DNA of 64,000 bases from Chloroherpeton thalassium ATCC 35110 (GTDB lineage Bacteria > Bacteroidota > Chlorobiia > Chlorobiales > Chloroherpetonaceae): the NCBI RefSeq assembly GCF_000020525.1, contig NC_011026.1:2214001-2278000 (forward strand). The letters are read 5' to 3'. The position numbers were made by a program, and so were the translations under genes. Below are positions 1 through 7,315 of this stretch, in pieces (position 1 is the first letter of the stretch; every line of letters begins with the position of its first letter). A model generated the notes under the pieces. The model had not been told where the DNA came from and did not search any database. It saw only the letters and a list, made by a program, of their open reading frames with translations.

Positions 1-133
1 AGCCGGAAACGAACTCCGCCATGATTTTGAAAACCCGCCAACCATCGTGCATGAAATCTGCCCAATCGCGACCGTTTTCATTTTTGGGTGAATTTTGCGC
101 GTCATCTTCTGGCTGCTTTTTGGAATGTCCCAT
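1..133 (-). CDS. LOG-family (TIGR00730) Rossmann-fold protein, N-terminal fragment
   Basis: The gene starts with ATG at 131-133 and runs off the left edge, so only 44 residues are visible. After a polar leader comes a segment reading GWRVFKIMAEFVSG, which is characteristic of the N-terminus of LOG/TIGR00730 proteins, related to lysine-decarboxylase-like nucleotide-binding proteins and cytokinin-activating phosphoribohydrolases. The nucleotide-binding motifs lie outside the window, so the family call rests on this short stretch alone. It starts 47 bp downstream of the amidotransferase gene on the same strand and is probably co-transcribed with it. Confidence 0.7.
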   Translation of the reverse strand, partial: MGHSKKQPEDDAQNSPKNENGRDWADFMHDGWRVFKIMAEFVSG

Positions 134-180
134 AACTCTTTGGCGTGAAACCGATTGTAAAAATTAATGTCGTGAAAAAC

Positions 181-744
181 TTAAAGCTTCAGGAAATTCA
201 TCAGAATTTTCTTGCCTTCTTTAGTCATAATCGACTCGGGGTGAAATTGAACGCCGTAAAGCATGAGCGATTCGCAGTCCATGCCCATGATGACGTCGTC
301 GTCCGTCCAAGCGGTGATTTGCAAATTTTGCGGCAAAGATTCGCGCTCGACGACAAGCGAGTGATAACGCGTGGCTTCAAACGGTTGCTCAACGCCTTTG
401 AAAACGCCTTTTTGGTCGTGAAAAATCATCGATGTTTTTCCGTGCATCAATTCTTTGGCGCGAACGACTTTTCCGCCGAGCGCTTCACCGATAGCTTGAT
501 GACCGAGGCAAACGCCGAAAATCGGGATTTTTCCTTTCAGTTCCTGGATAAGTGGAATGGAAACGCCGGCGTCTTGCGGTGTGCCGGGCCCGGGCGAGAT
601 GACGATTTTCTCGGGGTTCATGGCAGCGATTTCTTCCACAGTGATTTTGTCGTTGCGATGCACCGCGACATCCGCGCCGAGCTCGCCGATATATTGAACC
701 AAGTTGTATGTAAAAGAATCGTAATTATCGATAACGAGAATCAT
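181..744 (-). CDS. trpG: Anthranilate/aminodeoxychorismate synthase glutamine amidotransferase subunit
   Basis: A 187-residue class I glutamine amidotransferase, the normal length for TrpG/PabA. It releases ammonia from glutamine for the chorismate-using partner (TrpE or PabB) in tryptophan or folate synthesis. Visible motifs are the N-terminal DNYDSFTYN, the oxyanion strand SPGPGTP near residue 50, the nucleophile elbow GVCLGHQAIGE with Cys79, and the catalytic His168-Glu170 in FHPES. All triad residues are intact. Sequence alone cannot separate TrpG from PabA, and one protein may serve both pathways. No trpE or pabB is next to it. The following gene, 47 bp downstream, encodes a LOG-family protein. 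Confidence 0.93.
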   Translation of the reverse strand: MILVIDNYDSFTYNLVQYIGELGADVAVHRNDKITVEEIAAMNPEKIVISPGPGTPQDAGVSIPLIQELKGKIPIFGVCLGHQAIGEALGGKVVRAKELMHGKTSMIFHDQKGVFKGVEQPFEATRYHSLVVERESLPQNLQITAWTDDDVIMGMDCESLMLYGVQFHPESIMTKEGKKILMNFLKL

Positions 745-819
745 GTTGATGCGTCCTTAATTTCGGAAATCAGAAAAGCAATGCGTTAAACTGAAAAGAT
801 AAGCAAGCGCAAGAAGAAA

Positions 820-1222
820 TAAGTATCGAGACTAAATTAAAGCAAACAATAGAAAGACAGTAGAAGCATAAATCCGTGTCGGGCTGAGCCGGTATTTTTT
901 TCGAAGCGAAAAAAAATAAACGGTTGAGTGACAAATTAACCCGACCGTTGAGCGTAGCCGAAACGCTCGGCACCTGTGGCCTTCGGCTCCGCTCAGGCCA
1001 CAAGTAAAAAGTTGTCATGCTGAGCCGGCTTCGGCGAAGCATCCATGTGTCCGGTAACGTTGGATTCTTCGGATAAGAATCCTCAGAATGGCACGATGCT
1101 TTTTTTTTGTCATTGGTAGCGGAGAAGAAGACCGCTTGCCTTTCAAGAAGCCGCACTTCGTCTCCGCTCAGTGCGACGCGGGTTATATTTCAAAAATCGG
1201 ATATAATTTAGTCAGGGTACTT
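820..1222. repeat. Composite dispersed repeat, copy 1
   Basis: This gene-free stretch (745-1230) is almost entirely repeat. It holds, in order, a module shared with 14.8 and 31.9 kb (containing AAACAATAGAAAG), a hairpin module (TTTTTTCG-AAG-CGAAAAAA at about 897-916, followed by ATAAACGGTTGAGTGACAA), a palindromic module starting GTCATGCTGAG near 1014 with an internal GGATTCTT/AAGAATCC hairpin, a GTCGCACTGAGC-type module (inverted, about 1148-1180), and an end containing GGATATAATTTAGTC. The reading frames in it have no family resemblance and are translations of the repeat. Confidence 0.8.
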
Positions 1223-1230
1223 AAATATGT

Positions 1231-2475
1231 TCATTTGCGGCTTTTTTCAAGCGCGTAGGCGGCGCGAAAAGCAGTTTCGTAGGCAGGCGTTAGGTCTATT
1301 TTGCGGCGTTTCATCATGGCGCGGGCGACTTCCAACGCTTTCACGAGCCGATATTCGGTAAGGCCGTCTTCTTTGCCGCCCCACTGAAACGAACCGACAT
1401 ATTTCGGCGGAAAGCCTGCGCCGAAAATATTTGAGCTTAGACCGACAACCGTTCCCGTGTTGAACATCGTATTGATGCCCGATTTGGAATGTTCGCCCAT
1501 GAACAGCCCCAAAAATTGCATCTTTGTGTCGAAGGATTTTCCGGCGAGCGTCATGCGCACCGAGCTATAATTATTTTTCAAATCCGAATTGTTCGTGTCC
1601 GCGCCCAAGTTGCACCAGCTTGAAATGTAGGAATGGCCGATAAAGCCTTCGTGTTGCTTGTTGGCAAATGGCTCGATGATGCTGTCTTCCACCTCGCCGC
1701 CGACTTTGGATTGCTCGCCGATAAATACGTTGCTGTAAATTTTCGCCCCGATTTTTATAGTACTTTTTTGCCCCAAAAACACGTTTTCCATCAACACCGC
1801 GTTCGGCAAAATCTTGGCGCCGGGCGAGACGTAAATATATCCGTCTTCGGCGTCCAGCACCGCACCGGCTTTGACTTCCGCGCCTTCGCCGATGAAAATA
1901 TTTTTTTCATTAACCAAAAAAGCGTGCGGACTCACCTTGCCCTTAATTTGGCCAAAATCCGAACATGATTTTGCTTCGCGCAAAAATTCCTGTGGATGCA
2001 AGCGAATCAAATCCCAGAGGAACGAGAGCATGTCGCAATCAACCTGCTGGGCTGGTAGGGAAGCGATTGCGGGTGATACGGAGATGGTGTTGGGCAAATT
2101 TTTTGAATCGGGGAAGAAGTCGGCCAGTGCGCCTCTAAACGCGACAATCTGGCCGCCGTTGTAATACGCCGTGTTTTTCTGAAAAAACCCCGATAGAACT
2201 TTTTCAGAAAAACCGTCGTCGCAAATCACGCGCCCGCTCAGGAAAAGCACATCATCTTGTTCTTTAACATCAGAAGCAAGCGCAACGCCAACTTCTTCAA
2301 ACACTGCACGAAGGTAAGTGCGCAAGTGATAAAACAGTTCAGCCTTTGGGGAAAGCTTCGCCGTAAATTTCTCTTTTAGCGAGCCAAAACCCACGCGCAA
2401 ATCATAAACGGGTTTTAGGTAAACCAACGGCAAAAAATGCTGAACCGAATCGTCTTCAAAAATGATGATTTGCAT
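1231..2475 (-). CDS. GlmU-like putative sugar nucleotidyltransferase / acetyltransferase
   Basis: A 414-residue protein of the alternative bacterial GlmU type found in Bacteroidetes and Chlorobi. The N-terminus (IIFEDDSVQHFLPLVYLKPV, then YDLRVG) matches the opening of that family in place of the classical nucleotidyltransferase start. From about residue 185 to 350 the protein is an irregular left-handed beta-helix of hexapeptide repeats with many I/V-G-x-x-A-x-I units, as in acyltransferases. In this family it probably makes UDP-N-acetylglucosamine or a related sugar nucleotide in the cytoplasm for peptidoglycan or LPS. The lipid-kinase gene lies 17 bp upstream on the same strand, which suggests co-transcription. 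The exact substrate is inferred. Confidence 0.8.
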   Translation of the reverse strand: MQIIIFEDDSVQHFLPLVYLKPVYDLRVGFGSLKEKFTAKLSPKAELFYHLRTYLRAVFEEVGVALASDVKEQDDVLFLSGRVICDDGFSEKVLSGFFQKNTAYYNGGQIVAFRGALADFFPDSKNLPNTISVSPAIASLPAQQVDCDMLSFLWDLIRLHPQEFLREAKSCSDFGQIKGKVSPHAFLVNEKNIFIGEGAEVKAGAVLDAEDGYIYVSPGAKILPNAVLMENVFLGQKSTIKIGAKIYSNVFIGEQSKVGGEVEDSIIEPFANKQHEGFIGHSYISSWCNLGADTNNSDLKNNYSSVRMTLAGKSFDTKMQFLGLFMGEHSKSGINTMFNTGTVVGLSSNIFGAGFPPKYVGSFQWGGKEDGLTEYRLVKALEVARAMMKRRKIDLTPAYETAFRAAYALEKSRK

Positions 2476-2492
2476 GGGCTTGAACTGACTTT

Positions 2493-3560
2493 CTATGATA
2501 GTTTCTTTGATGATAATACATTGAGTGCGCGAGGGCGAACTTCTATGGTAAGTTTGCCTTGAACGTTTTCAATCACTTCTCCATCCATGTGGAGGCATTC
2601 GGGACGAAATAGTTCAATTTCAATCTTTTTAGCCTTCGCATACACAATTTGTGATTCTCCAATTTGCTTGCCAGTTAGATATTTCAAAATCCATCGTGGT
2701 AAATCTGAGCGGGAAATATCTTTTAAAATGCACACATCCAGCCAACCGTCATTAATTTCAGCCTGCGGCGCAATTTTAAATTTCCCGGCTTCTACCTTGC
2801 CGTTGCCGATAGAGAGCATGTAAATTTTTTCCTGATCGAGCGAAATGATGCCATCTTGGGTGTGCAGCTTCACGTTGGCCTGCATGGCTTCATAATTTGC
2901 GGCTACTTTAAGTAGCGCATAAATATAAGTTAAATCGCCTTTGAGCCAAGTAATGGCGGCGGCCATTTTGGCAATTCTTCCGCTAAAACCCAGTCCGAAG
3001 GAGTTTAGAAAAAAGCGGCTTGAACTTGTGTGTTCAGCCTGATAAAATACCTGTCCGACATCTACGGGCTGAACAGTTGCATTGAAAAGATGGCTAATGC
3101 CTGCTTCTTCAGCTTCTATTTCCGAAATATTTTTAAAGAAGTCATTTGCCGAGCCAATCGGAAGGCAACCTAATACGCTATCTGAGTGCACTAACGATTG
3201 CGTAACTTCGTTAAGTGTACCATCGCCGCCGCAAGCAACAATGATGCCAGCGCACGTTTTTGCCTGGCTGGCGAAGGCGGTTGCTTCACTTGGCATAGTT
3301 GTCAGCTGGATAACGGTGTCGAGCTCTTGTCGTTTGAGGCTTTTCTTGAGCCAATCTACTCGTTTTTTTGCGCGGCCTTTATCCGCAGCCGGATTCAGGA
3401 TAAACCAATATGGATAAGTTTTCTTGCTCGCGTTAGCTGAATGAGAAGTGTTTGCGTCAATCATTTTTAAGGCATTTCTAAGGACATAGCTGTCAGCGCT
3501 TTGATTTTTGTTCCCAGTTTTGGTGATCAATTGAGGGGAGCCGCTTAAGTCTATGTTCAT
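2493..3560 (-). CDS. Diacylglycerol-kinase-family lipid kinase (YegS/DagK-like)
   Basis: A 355-residue protein with the DAGK catalytic domain: FILNPAADKGRAKK near residue 55 (nucleotide-site entry), CGGDGTLNEV near residue 110 (glycine-rich ATP loop) and PIGSANDF near residue 135. The C-terminal half ends in the usual small beta-sandwich with HMDGE. Members phosphorylate diacylglycerol, ceramide-like or undecaprenol lipids at the inner face of the membrane. The N-terminal 45 residues before the domain are polar and poorly conserved-looking, so a later start is possible. The gene is 17 bp upstream of the GlmU-like gene and presumably heads that operon. Confidence 0.88.
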   Translation of the reverse strand: MNIDLSGSPQLITKTGNKNQSADSYVLRNALKMIDANTSHSANASKKTYPYWFILNPAADKGRAKKRVDWLKKSLKRQELDTVIQLTTMPSEATAFASQAKTCAGIIVACGGDGTLNEVTQSLVHSDSVLGCLPIGSANDFFKNISEIEAEEAGISHLFNATVQPVDVGQVFYQAEHTSSSRFFLNSFGLGFSGRIAKMAAAITWLKGDLTYIYALLKVAANYEAMQANVKLHTQDGIISLDQEKIYMLSIGNGKVEAGKFKIAPQAEINDGWLDVCILKDISRSDLPRWILKYLTGKQIGESQIVYAKAKKIEIELFRPECLHMDGEVIENVQGKLTIEVRPRALNVLSSKKLS

Positions 3561-4050
3561 ATAGGTGCAAATGTTTAATTCCAGTAATTCTTGGAGAAAA
3601 CAAGACCAAGATAAATATTTTTTTGCTGCCTAACAGTGACAGATGTCAACGCTTTAAAGTCATCGACAAAAATACAACCAGGTTCTGTTTTCGAAAAGAA
3701 ATGGTGTTTATTCGGAATGAAGTTCAGTAATTAATTGATGATTTTATGAATTTAATCTTCTTTTTTTAAGCGCTGAAAAATATCTTATTGTTAATAAGTT
3801 TCAAATCAATCCTTTATTTAAAAATAAAATATGGTCGGAAAGGCCGATTTTTTTATAGGAATTGATTTTGTAACAATTGTGAGCTCAAAGTTCATGTTTC
3901 TAAGTTTACAAAAAATTTCATATCAGTTTTTTCTGATTCCTTAACTTCTAATGTATATTTAAAAAACGTGCGTCACACACCGGAAGCAACAGCACTATTG
4001 AACTCTATTCCAGTGTTTGTAATTACAAAAAATCAAAAAAATTTAACGCT
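3561..4050. other. Intergenic region between divergent lipid-kinase and pscC genes
   Basis: About 490 bp of AT-rich DNA with no convincing reading frame. It must hold the promoters of the leftward lipid-kinase gene and the rightward pscC. A sequence TATATTTA at about 3953-3960 resembles the -7 element TAnnTTTG of Bacteroidetes/Chlorobi and would leave a leader of roughly 85 bases before pscC. No good -33 TTTG is present at 19 bp, so this is only a candidate. Confidence 0.35.
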
Positions 4051-5034
4051 ATGGACAACTCAAAATTTCAATTGATAGGAGTCGCTGTTGGCGGAGCTAT
4101 CTTCTTTTTGGTTCTCTTTTACCTCGTTTCATTAGCGACCGGATACCAGCCGTATGCGGATGGGGTTTCGAGTTTTGCCGTTTTAAAAACGGTTTTTGGT
4201 TGGTTGGCTCTATTCTTGGTGGCCAGTTTTGTCACAATGATTATGGGAAGAATGTCCCAGCTGATCACCTCAGGATGGTTCATTGGCATTCTTGTCGGTG
4301 CGGTAATTATCGTTGGTCTTTCAGCGACATTTCTTTTCTCCACAGCAGGACCTCGTACCACAACCTTAGATGGTCAGGCAATTCGTTCCGTTGCGGAGTT
4401 GGAAGAGTTTAATACGGGTGGCGTGAAAAAGAAAGAAGTTACTGGCGAAGCTGCTGCTTTCAAAGAAACTTTTGAAAAGCGTTGCAATAAGTGCCACACC
4501 ATGAAATCTGTTGAAAGCACTTTGGTTACCAAGTACGTGTCTAAAAATGAAATTGGTAAAGCAGTAAACATGATGGCAAGCTTCCCAAACTCAGGTATCT
4601 TGCCTGAGGATGTTCCAAACATCACGGCTTACTTGAATGCACTTTATGGCGTAGATGGAAAATCAGCCGCGCCAGCTAAAGAAGAGCCAGCCGCCGCGCC
4701 AGCATCCGGTGCTGATGCAGCCGCGCCAGCTAAAGAAGAGGCTGCTTCTTTTGACGCAACGGCCATCAAGGCTGAATTGAAAAATTATGACACAATAGCC
4801 GGTGAAGATCTTTATAATGCTTCTTGCGCAATGTGCCATAGCACTGGCATAAGCGGTGCTCCGAAAGTTGGTACAGCCGGAGATTGGTCAAACAGAATGC
4901 CTCAAGGCGTTAAAGAAATGGCCAAGAAGTCTATTGACGGCTTTAACTCCATGCCAGCTCGTGGTGGCAACCCATCTCTCTCTGATGAGCAAGTTAGCAA
5001 CGCCGTAGCATTCATGGTTGACGCAAGCTTATAA
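4051..5034 (+). CDS. pscC: Photosynthetic reaction centre cytochrome PscC fused to a cytochrome c555-like domain
   Basis: A 327-residue membrane cytochrome. Three membrane helices (about residues 9-30, 46-66, 77-98) are followed by RTTTLDG...IRSVAELEEF, a segment I recognise from Chlorobium PscC (cytochrome cz). A first haem site follows at CNKCH (145-149), with Met174/175 before FPNSGI as likely axial ligand. That is where PscC normally ends. Here an Ala/Pro-rich linker (about 202-235) leads to a second class I c domain with CAMCH (259-263), GAPKVG and a Met ligand in SMPARGGNPSL (Met301). This domain closely resembles soluble cytochrome c555, the electron donor to PscC. It should pass electrons to the P840 reaction centre from the periplasmic side. 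There is no clear Shine-Dalgarno site. The gene is monocistronic and ends at a strong terminator. Confidence 0.9.
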   Translation: MDNSKFQLIGVAVGGAIFFLVLFYLVSLATGYQPYADGVSSFAVLKTVFGWLALFLVASFVTMIMGRMSQLITSGWFIGILVGAVIIVGLSATFLFSTAGPRTTTLDGQAIRSVAELEEFNTGGVKKKEVTGEAAAFKETFEKRCNKCHTMKSVESTLVTKYVSKNEIGKAVNMMASFPNSGILPEDVPNITAYLNALYGVDGKSAAPAKEEPAAAPASGADAAAPAKEEAASFDATAIKAELKNYDTIAGEDLYNASCAMCHSTGISGAPKVGTAGDWSNRMPQGVKEMAKKSIDGFNSMPARGGNPSLSDEQVSNAVAFMVDASL

Positions 5035-5055
5035 AAACAAGTTTTTTGGAGATAC

Positions 5056-5090
5056 AAAAAGACTGCCATCAAGGCAGTCTTTTTTTTTTT
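5056..5090. terminator. Bidirectional intrinsic terminator between pscC and tsaC
   Basis: A stem GACTGCC/GGCAGTC (5061-5067 with 5073-5079, loop ATCAA) is flanked by an A-run on the left and a T-run (5080-5090) on the right. It can therefore stop the rightward pscC transcript and the leftward tsaC transcript. The two genes converge on it. Confidence 0.92.
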
Positions 5091-5138
5091 CGATAAACGT
5101 AAATTCCCTTACAACACACGGCAGTTAAGCGATTTCAT

Positions 5139-6086
5139 TTACTTCATGGCAGCTCGAGTTAAGCGATCCATTAAAGCAAGTCCCAATCCGGTTTTGGCGA
5201 CGCGCTGGCAAAAGATCGTGCGAACTTGCTTTTTATCGCATTCGCGAAAAAAATGGAATAACTGGTGCGCGTACTCTTCAATTGAGACACAAGAGCAGGT
5301 GATTAAGCTGTCTGCTGAAGCTTCTGGTTGCTCGATGCCAATATACGCTGAACTGGGTTCAGGGTGAATTTCAGATGGGGCATCAATAAGGACAACTTTA
5401 GCATCGGGTGCATAGTGCTTATACTTTGTACCAGGGCATCGGGCTGGCTCATCATCTGAAATTTCTGCCAATTTGATGGCAGGCGTAATTTCCTGGAGTT
5501 GCTCCAACGTAATTGCGCCGGCGCGCAGTAGCACAGGTGCTTTCCCAGTACAATCCACAATGGTTGACTCCAACCCCACTTCGCTGCGACCGCCTTTCAA
5601 AATGCAACTAATCAATCCATCCAGATCTGCCTCTACATTTTGCCAAGTTGTTGGGCTGGGGCGTCCAGAAAGGTTCGCCGAAGGAGCAGCAACAGATACC
5701 CCGCACGCTTTTAGAAATGCTTGCGCGACTTGATGAGATGGCATTCTAACGCCAATGGTGTCCAACCCGCTGGTAACAACATAGGGTACATATTTACTTT
5801 TTGGAAGAACCAGCGTCAGCGGTCCTGGAAAAAACGCGTCAATGAGCTTTTCAGCACTGGCTGTAACCCGCTTTACGAGCAAAATGAGTTCTGTTAGGTT
5901 CGATATGTGGGCAATTAAGGGATTTTGTGCTGGGCGACCTTTGACGCGAAAAATTTTATGTACAGCTTCCTCCGAAAAAATATTTGCCCCTAATCCATAA
6001 ACGGTTTCGGTCGGAAAAGCAACTAACTCATCTTTTAAAAGAAACCGGGCTGCCTCTTTGGTTGAGGCAGTTACCTTCGTTGTCAT
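5139..6086 (-). CDS. tsaC: L-threonylcarbamoyladenylate synthase (Sua5/TsaC, long form)
   Basis: A 315-residue protein of the long Sua5 type: a YrdC domain in the first 200 residues and a C-terminal Sua5 domain. It makes threonylcarbamoyl-AMP from threonine, bicarbonate and ATP for the t6A37 modification of ANN-decoding tRNAs. Diagnostic motifs are FPTETVYGLGAN near residue 25, KGRPAQNPL near 50, GVRMPSH near 115, and SANLSGRPSPTT with EVGLESTIVD in the middle. CPGTKYKHYAPDA is the usual linker into the Sua5 domain. It has no operon partner and converges with pscC. Confidence 0.95.
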   Translation of the reverse strand: MTTKVTASTKEAARFLLKDELVAFPTETVYGLGANIFSEEAVHKIFRVKGRPAQNPLIAHISNLTELILLVKRVTASAEKLIDAFFPGPLTLVLPKSKYVPYVVTSGLDTIGVRMPSHQVAQAFLKACGVSVAAPSANLSGRPSPTTWQNVEADLDGLISCILKGGRSEVGLESTIVDCTGKAPVLLRAGAITLEQLQEITPAIKLAEISDDEPARCPGTKYKHYAPDAKVVLIDAPSEIHPEPSSAYIGIEQPEASADSLITCSCVSIEEYAHQLFHFFRECDKKQVRTIFCQRVAKTGLGLALMDRLTRAAMK

Positions 6087-6373
6087 AAATCGTTGGTCTT
6101 TATTTAATTTTTCCTTTCAAATGCTTCATACTCTCTTTTTGTTCCTTTATGCGTCCATTCTTACACATAGGTCAGGCTGTGATGCCGTTTATTCATTATG
6201 CTACGAGAATAAAGGTAAAAAAGAGCATACGGCTGGCACAGAATGCTTCGCCGTAATTGTAAAATCAAAAAGAGATTTGATGAAACACACATTAAGAGAG
6301 GTTCTGGGCAATAACAACTATATCGTCCATCAATCGCAATCAAAAGGAATTTGCTCTATAAGAGGCTTTGGTA

Positions 6374-6883
6374 CTACGCGGTGTATTGGCAAATCAGTTG
6401 GATCAATTCTTCTTTATTGGCGCGAGAAATTTCGCGTCCTTGTATTGGCAATCCTTCAACTTTTCTGGCCATCCGTCGCAAATCTTCAACCGTGTATTGC
6501 TTCAGTGTTTCTGAGGACGGTGCTAAGTCAGAAGAAGGTGCTTGGCTTAGGTTTGAGCCATCGTGCTCAGCAGGTGCTGCGAGCGGTTTCTTTTTTTTGC
6601 TGTCAATACGAACGAAAGCAAGTGTATCGTGAATGCCTTTATCGGGCCGAGCAATCACATGGGCTGAAACTAAAACTCCGACACGTTGAGCGGCTGCTGC
6701 TCCTGCATCCACGGCAGCTTGAACAGCAGCAACATCGCCCGTAAGTTTTATCGTGATTAATGCACCATCGACCCGATCTTTAGAAATTAGCCTAACATCA
6801 GCCGCTTTGAGCGCGGCATCTGCTGCTTCAATGGCGGCAATTAAGCCCCGTGTCTCGATTAATCCTAGTGCAAGTTCCGACAT
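6374..6883 (-). CDS. Bacterial microcompartment shell protein (BMC-H) with Rho_N/SAP-like C-terminal tail
   Basis: A 169-residue protein whose first 95 residues are a single BMC domain (LGLIETRGLIAAIEAADAAL, later GAAAAQRVG and SAHVIARP). It should form shell hexamers. The loop at the pore position reads KDRVDGALITI, unlike the Gly-rich pore loop of its neighbour, so this hexamer probably has a different or narrower pore. A low-complexity linker (about 96-125) leads to YTVEDLRRMARKVEG...NKEELIQLI (about 129-167), which fits the helical SAP-like Rho_N fold, a nucleic-acid or protein binding module. It is the second gene of a two-gene shell operon, 55 bp after the first. No encapsulated enzyme is encoded nearby. 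Confidence 0.88.
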   Translation of the reverse strand: MSELALGLIETRGLIAAIEAADAALKAADVRLISKDRVDGALITIKLTGDVAAVQAAVDAGAAAAQRVGVLVSAHVIARPDKGIHDTLAFVRIDSKKKKPLAAPAEHDGSNLSQAPSSDLAPSSETLKQYTVEDLRRMARKVEGLPIQGREISRANKEELIQLICQYTA

Positions 6884-6914
6884 GTAAACGCATGAAATAA
6901 TTAAATATCAAACC

Positions 6915-6928
6915 CCCGAATCTTCGGG
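6915..6928 (-). other. Hairpin between the two shell-protein genes
   Basis: A perfect inverted repeat CCCGAA-TC-TTCGGG lies in the 55-bp gap between the two shell genes. It has no T-run long enough for a strong terminator. It could protect the upstream message or weaken read-through, so that the canonical shell protein is made in excess of the tailed one. The role is inferred. Confidence 0.45.
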
Positions 6929-6938
6929 AAACCAAAAT

Positions 6939-7214
6939 TTACTTCTTAGGAAGGATCGCTTCAACTTCCGAATGCGGACGCGGAATGACATGGACGGAAA
7001 CTAATTCGCCAACGCGTTGAGCGGCTGCTGCCCCTGCATCGGTTGCTGCTTTAACAGCGCCCACATCGCCGCGAACCATAACCGTTACAAAACCGCCGCC
7101 AATAGTCTCTTTGCCTATCAAGTCAACGTTCGCCGCTTTAACCATCGCATCAGCGGCTTCGATGGCGCCGACAAGTCCTTTGGTTTCTATCATTCCAAGA
7201 GCATCCATTGACAT
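6939..7214 (-). CDS. Bacterial microcompartment hexameric shell protein (PduA/EutM/CsoS1-like)
   Basis: A 91-residue single BMC domain of canonical length. [20 protein letters not shown] opens the fold, [17 protein letters not shown] carries the Gly-rich pore loop (IGGG), and [21 protein letters not shown] ends it. It is expected to build the hexagonal facets of a protein shell, with the pore admitting small polar metabolites. A good ribosome site (GAGGAG, the complement of 7225-7230) lies about 10 bases before the start, unusual in this AT-rich, SD-poor genome and consistent with high expression. The tailed shell gene follows at 55 bp. The pentameric vertex protein and the core enzymes are not in this window. 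Confidence 0.95.
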   Translation of the reverse strand: MSMDALGMIETKGLVGAIEAADAMVKAANVDLIGKETIGGGFVTVMVRGDVGAVKAATDAGAAAAQRVGELVSVHVIPRPHSEVEAILPKK

Positions 7215-7286
7215 AACTCTTTTTCTCCTCGTTTTTTGTGATAATTGAACTCAAACTTTGAAAAGCAAAATTTACATGAAATGCGA

Positions 7287-7305
7287 AGATTTGCAAAGCA
7301 AATCT
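7287..7305. repeat. Perfect inverted repeat upstream of the shell operon
   Basis: AGATTTGC (7287-7294) and GCAAATCT (7298-7305) with an AAA loop form an 8-bp palindrome, about 75 bp upstream of the first shell gene and 11 bp after the polyprenol-kinase gene. It may be an operator for the shell operon or part of a weak terminator. No T-run follows it on either strand. Confidence 0.4.
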
Positions 7306-7315
7306 CTCAATCAAT

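Noticed and set aside
145-789. 214-codon frame opposite trpG
   Set aside because: Antisense to an unmistakable amidotransferase gene; its length reflects codon bias of the real gene on the other strand.
770-1156. 128-codon frame on the minus strand
   Set aside because: Lies in the dispersed repeat; the same sequence elsewhere is interrupted and non-coding.
6058-6744. 228-codon plus-strand frame
   Set aside because: Mostly antisense to the tailed shell gene and the tsaC start; no recognisable protein pattern.
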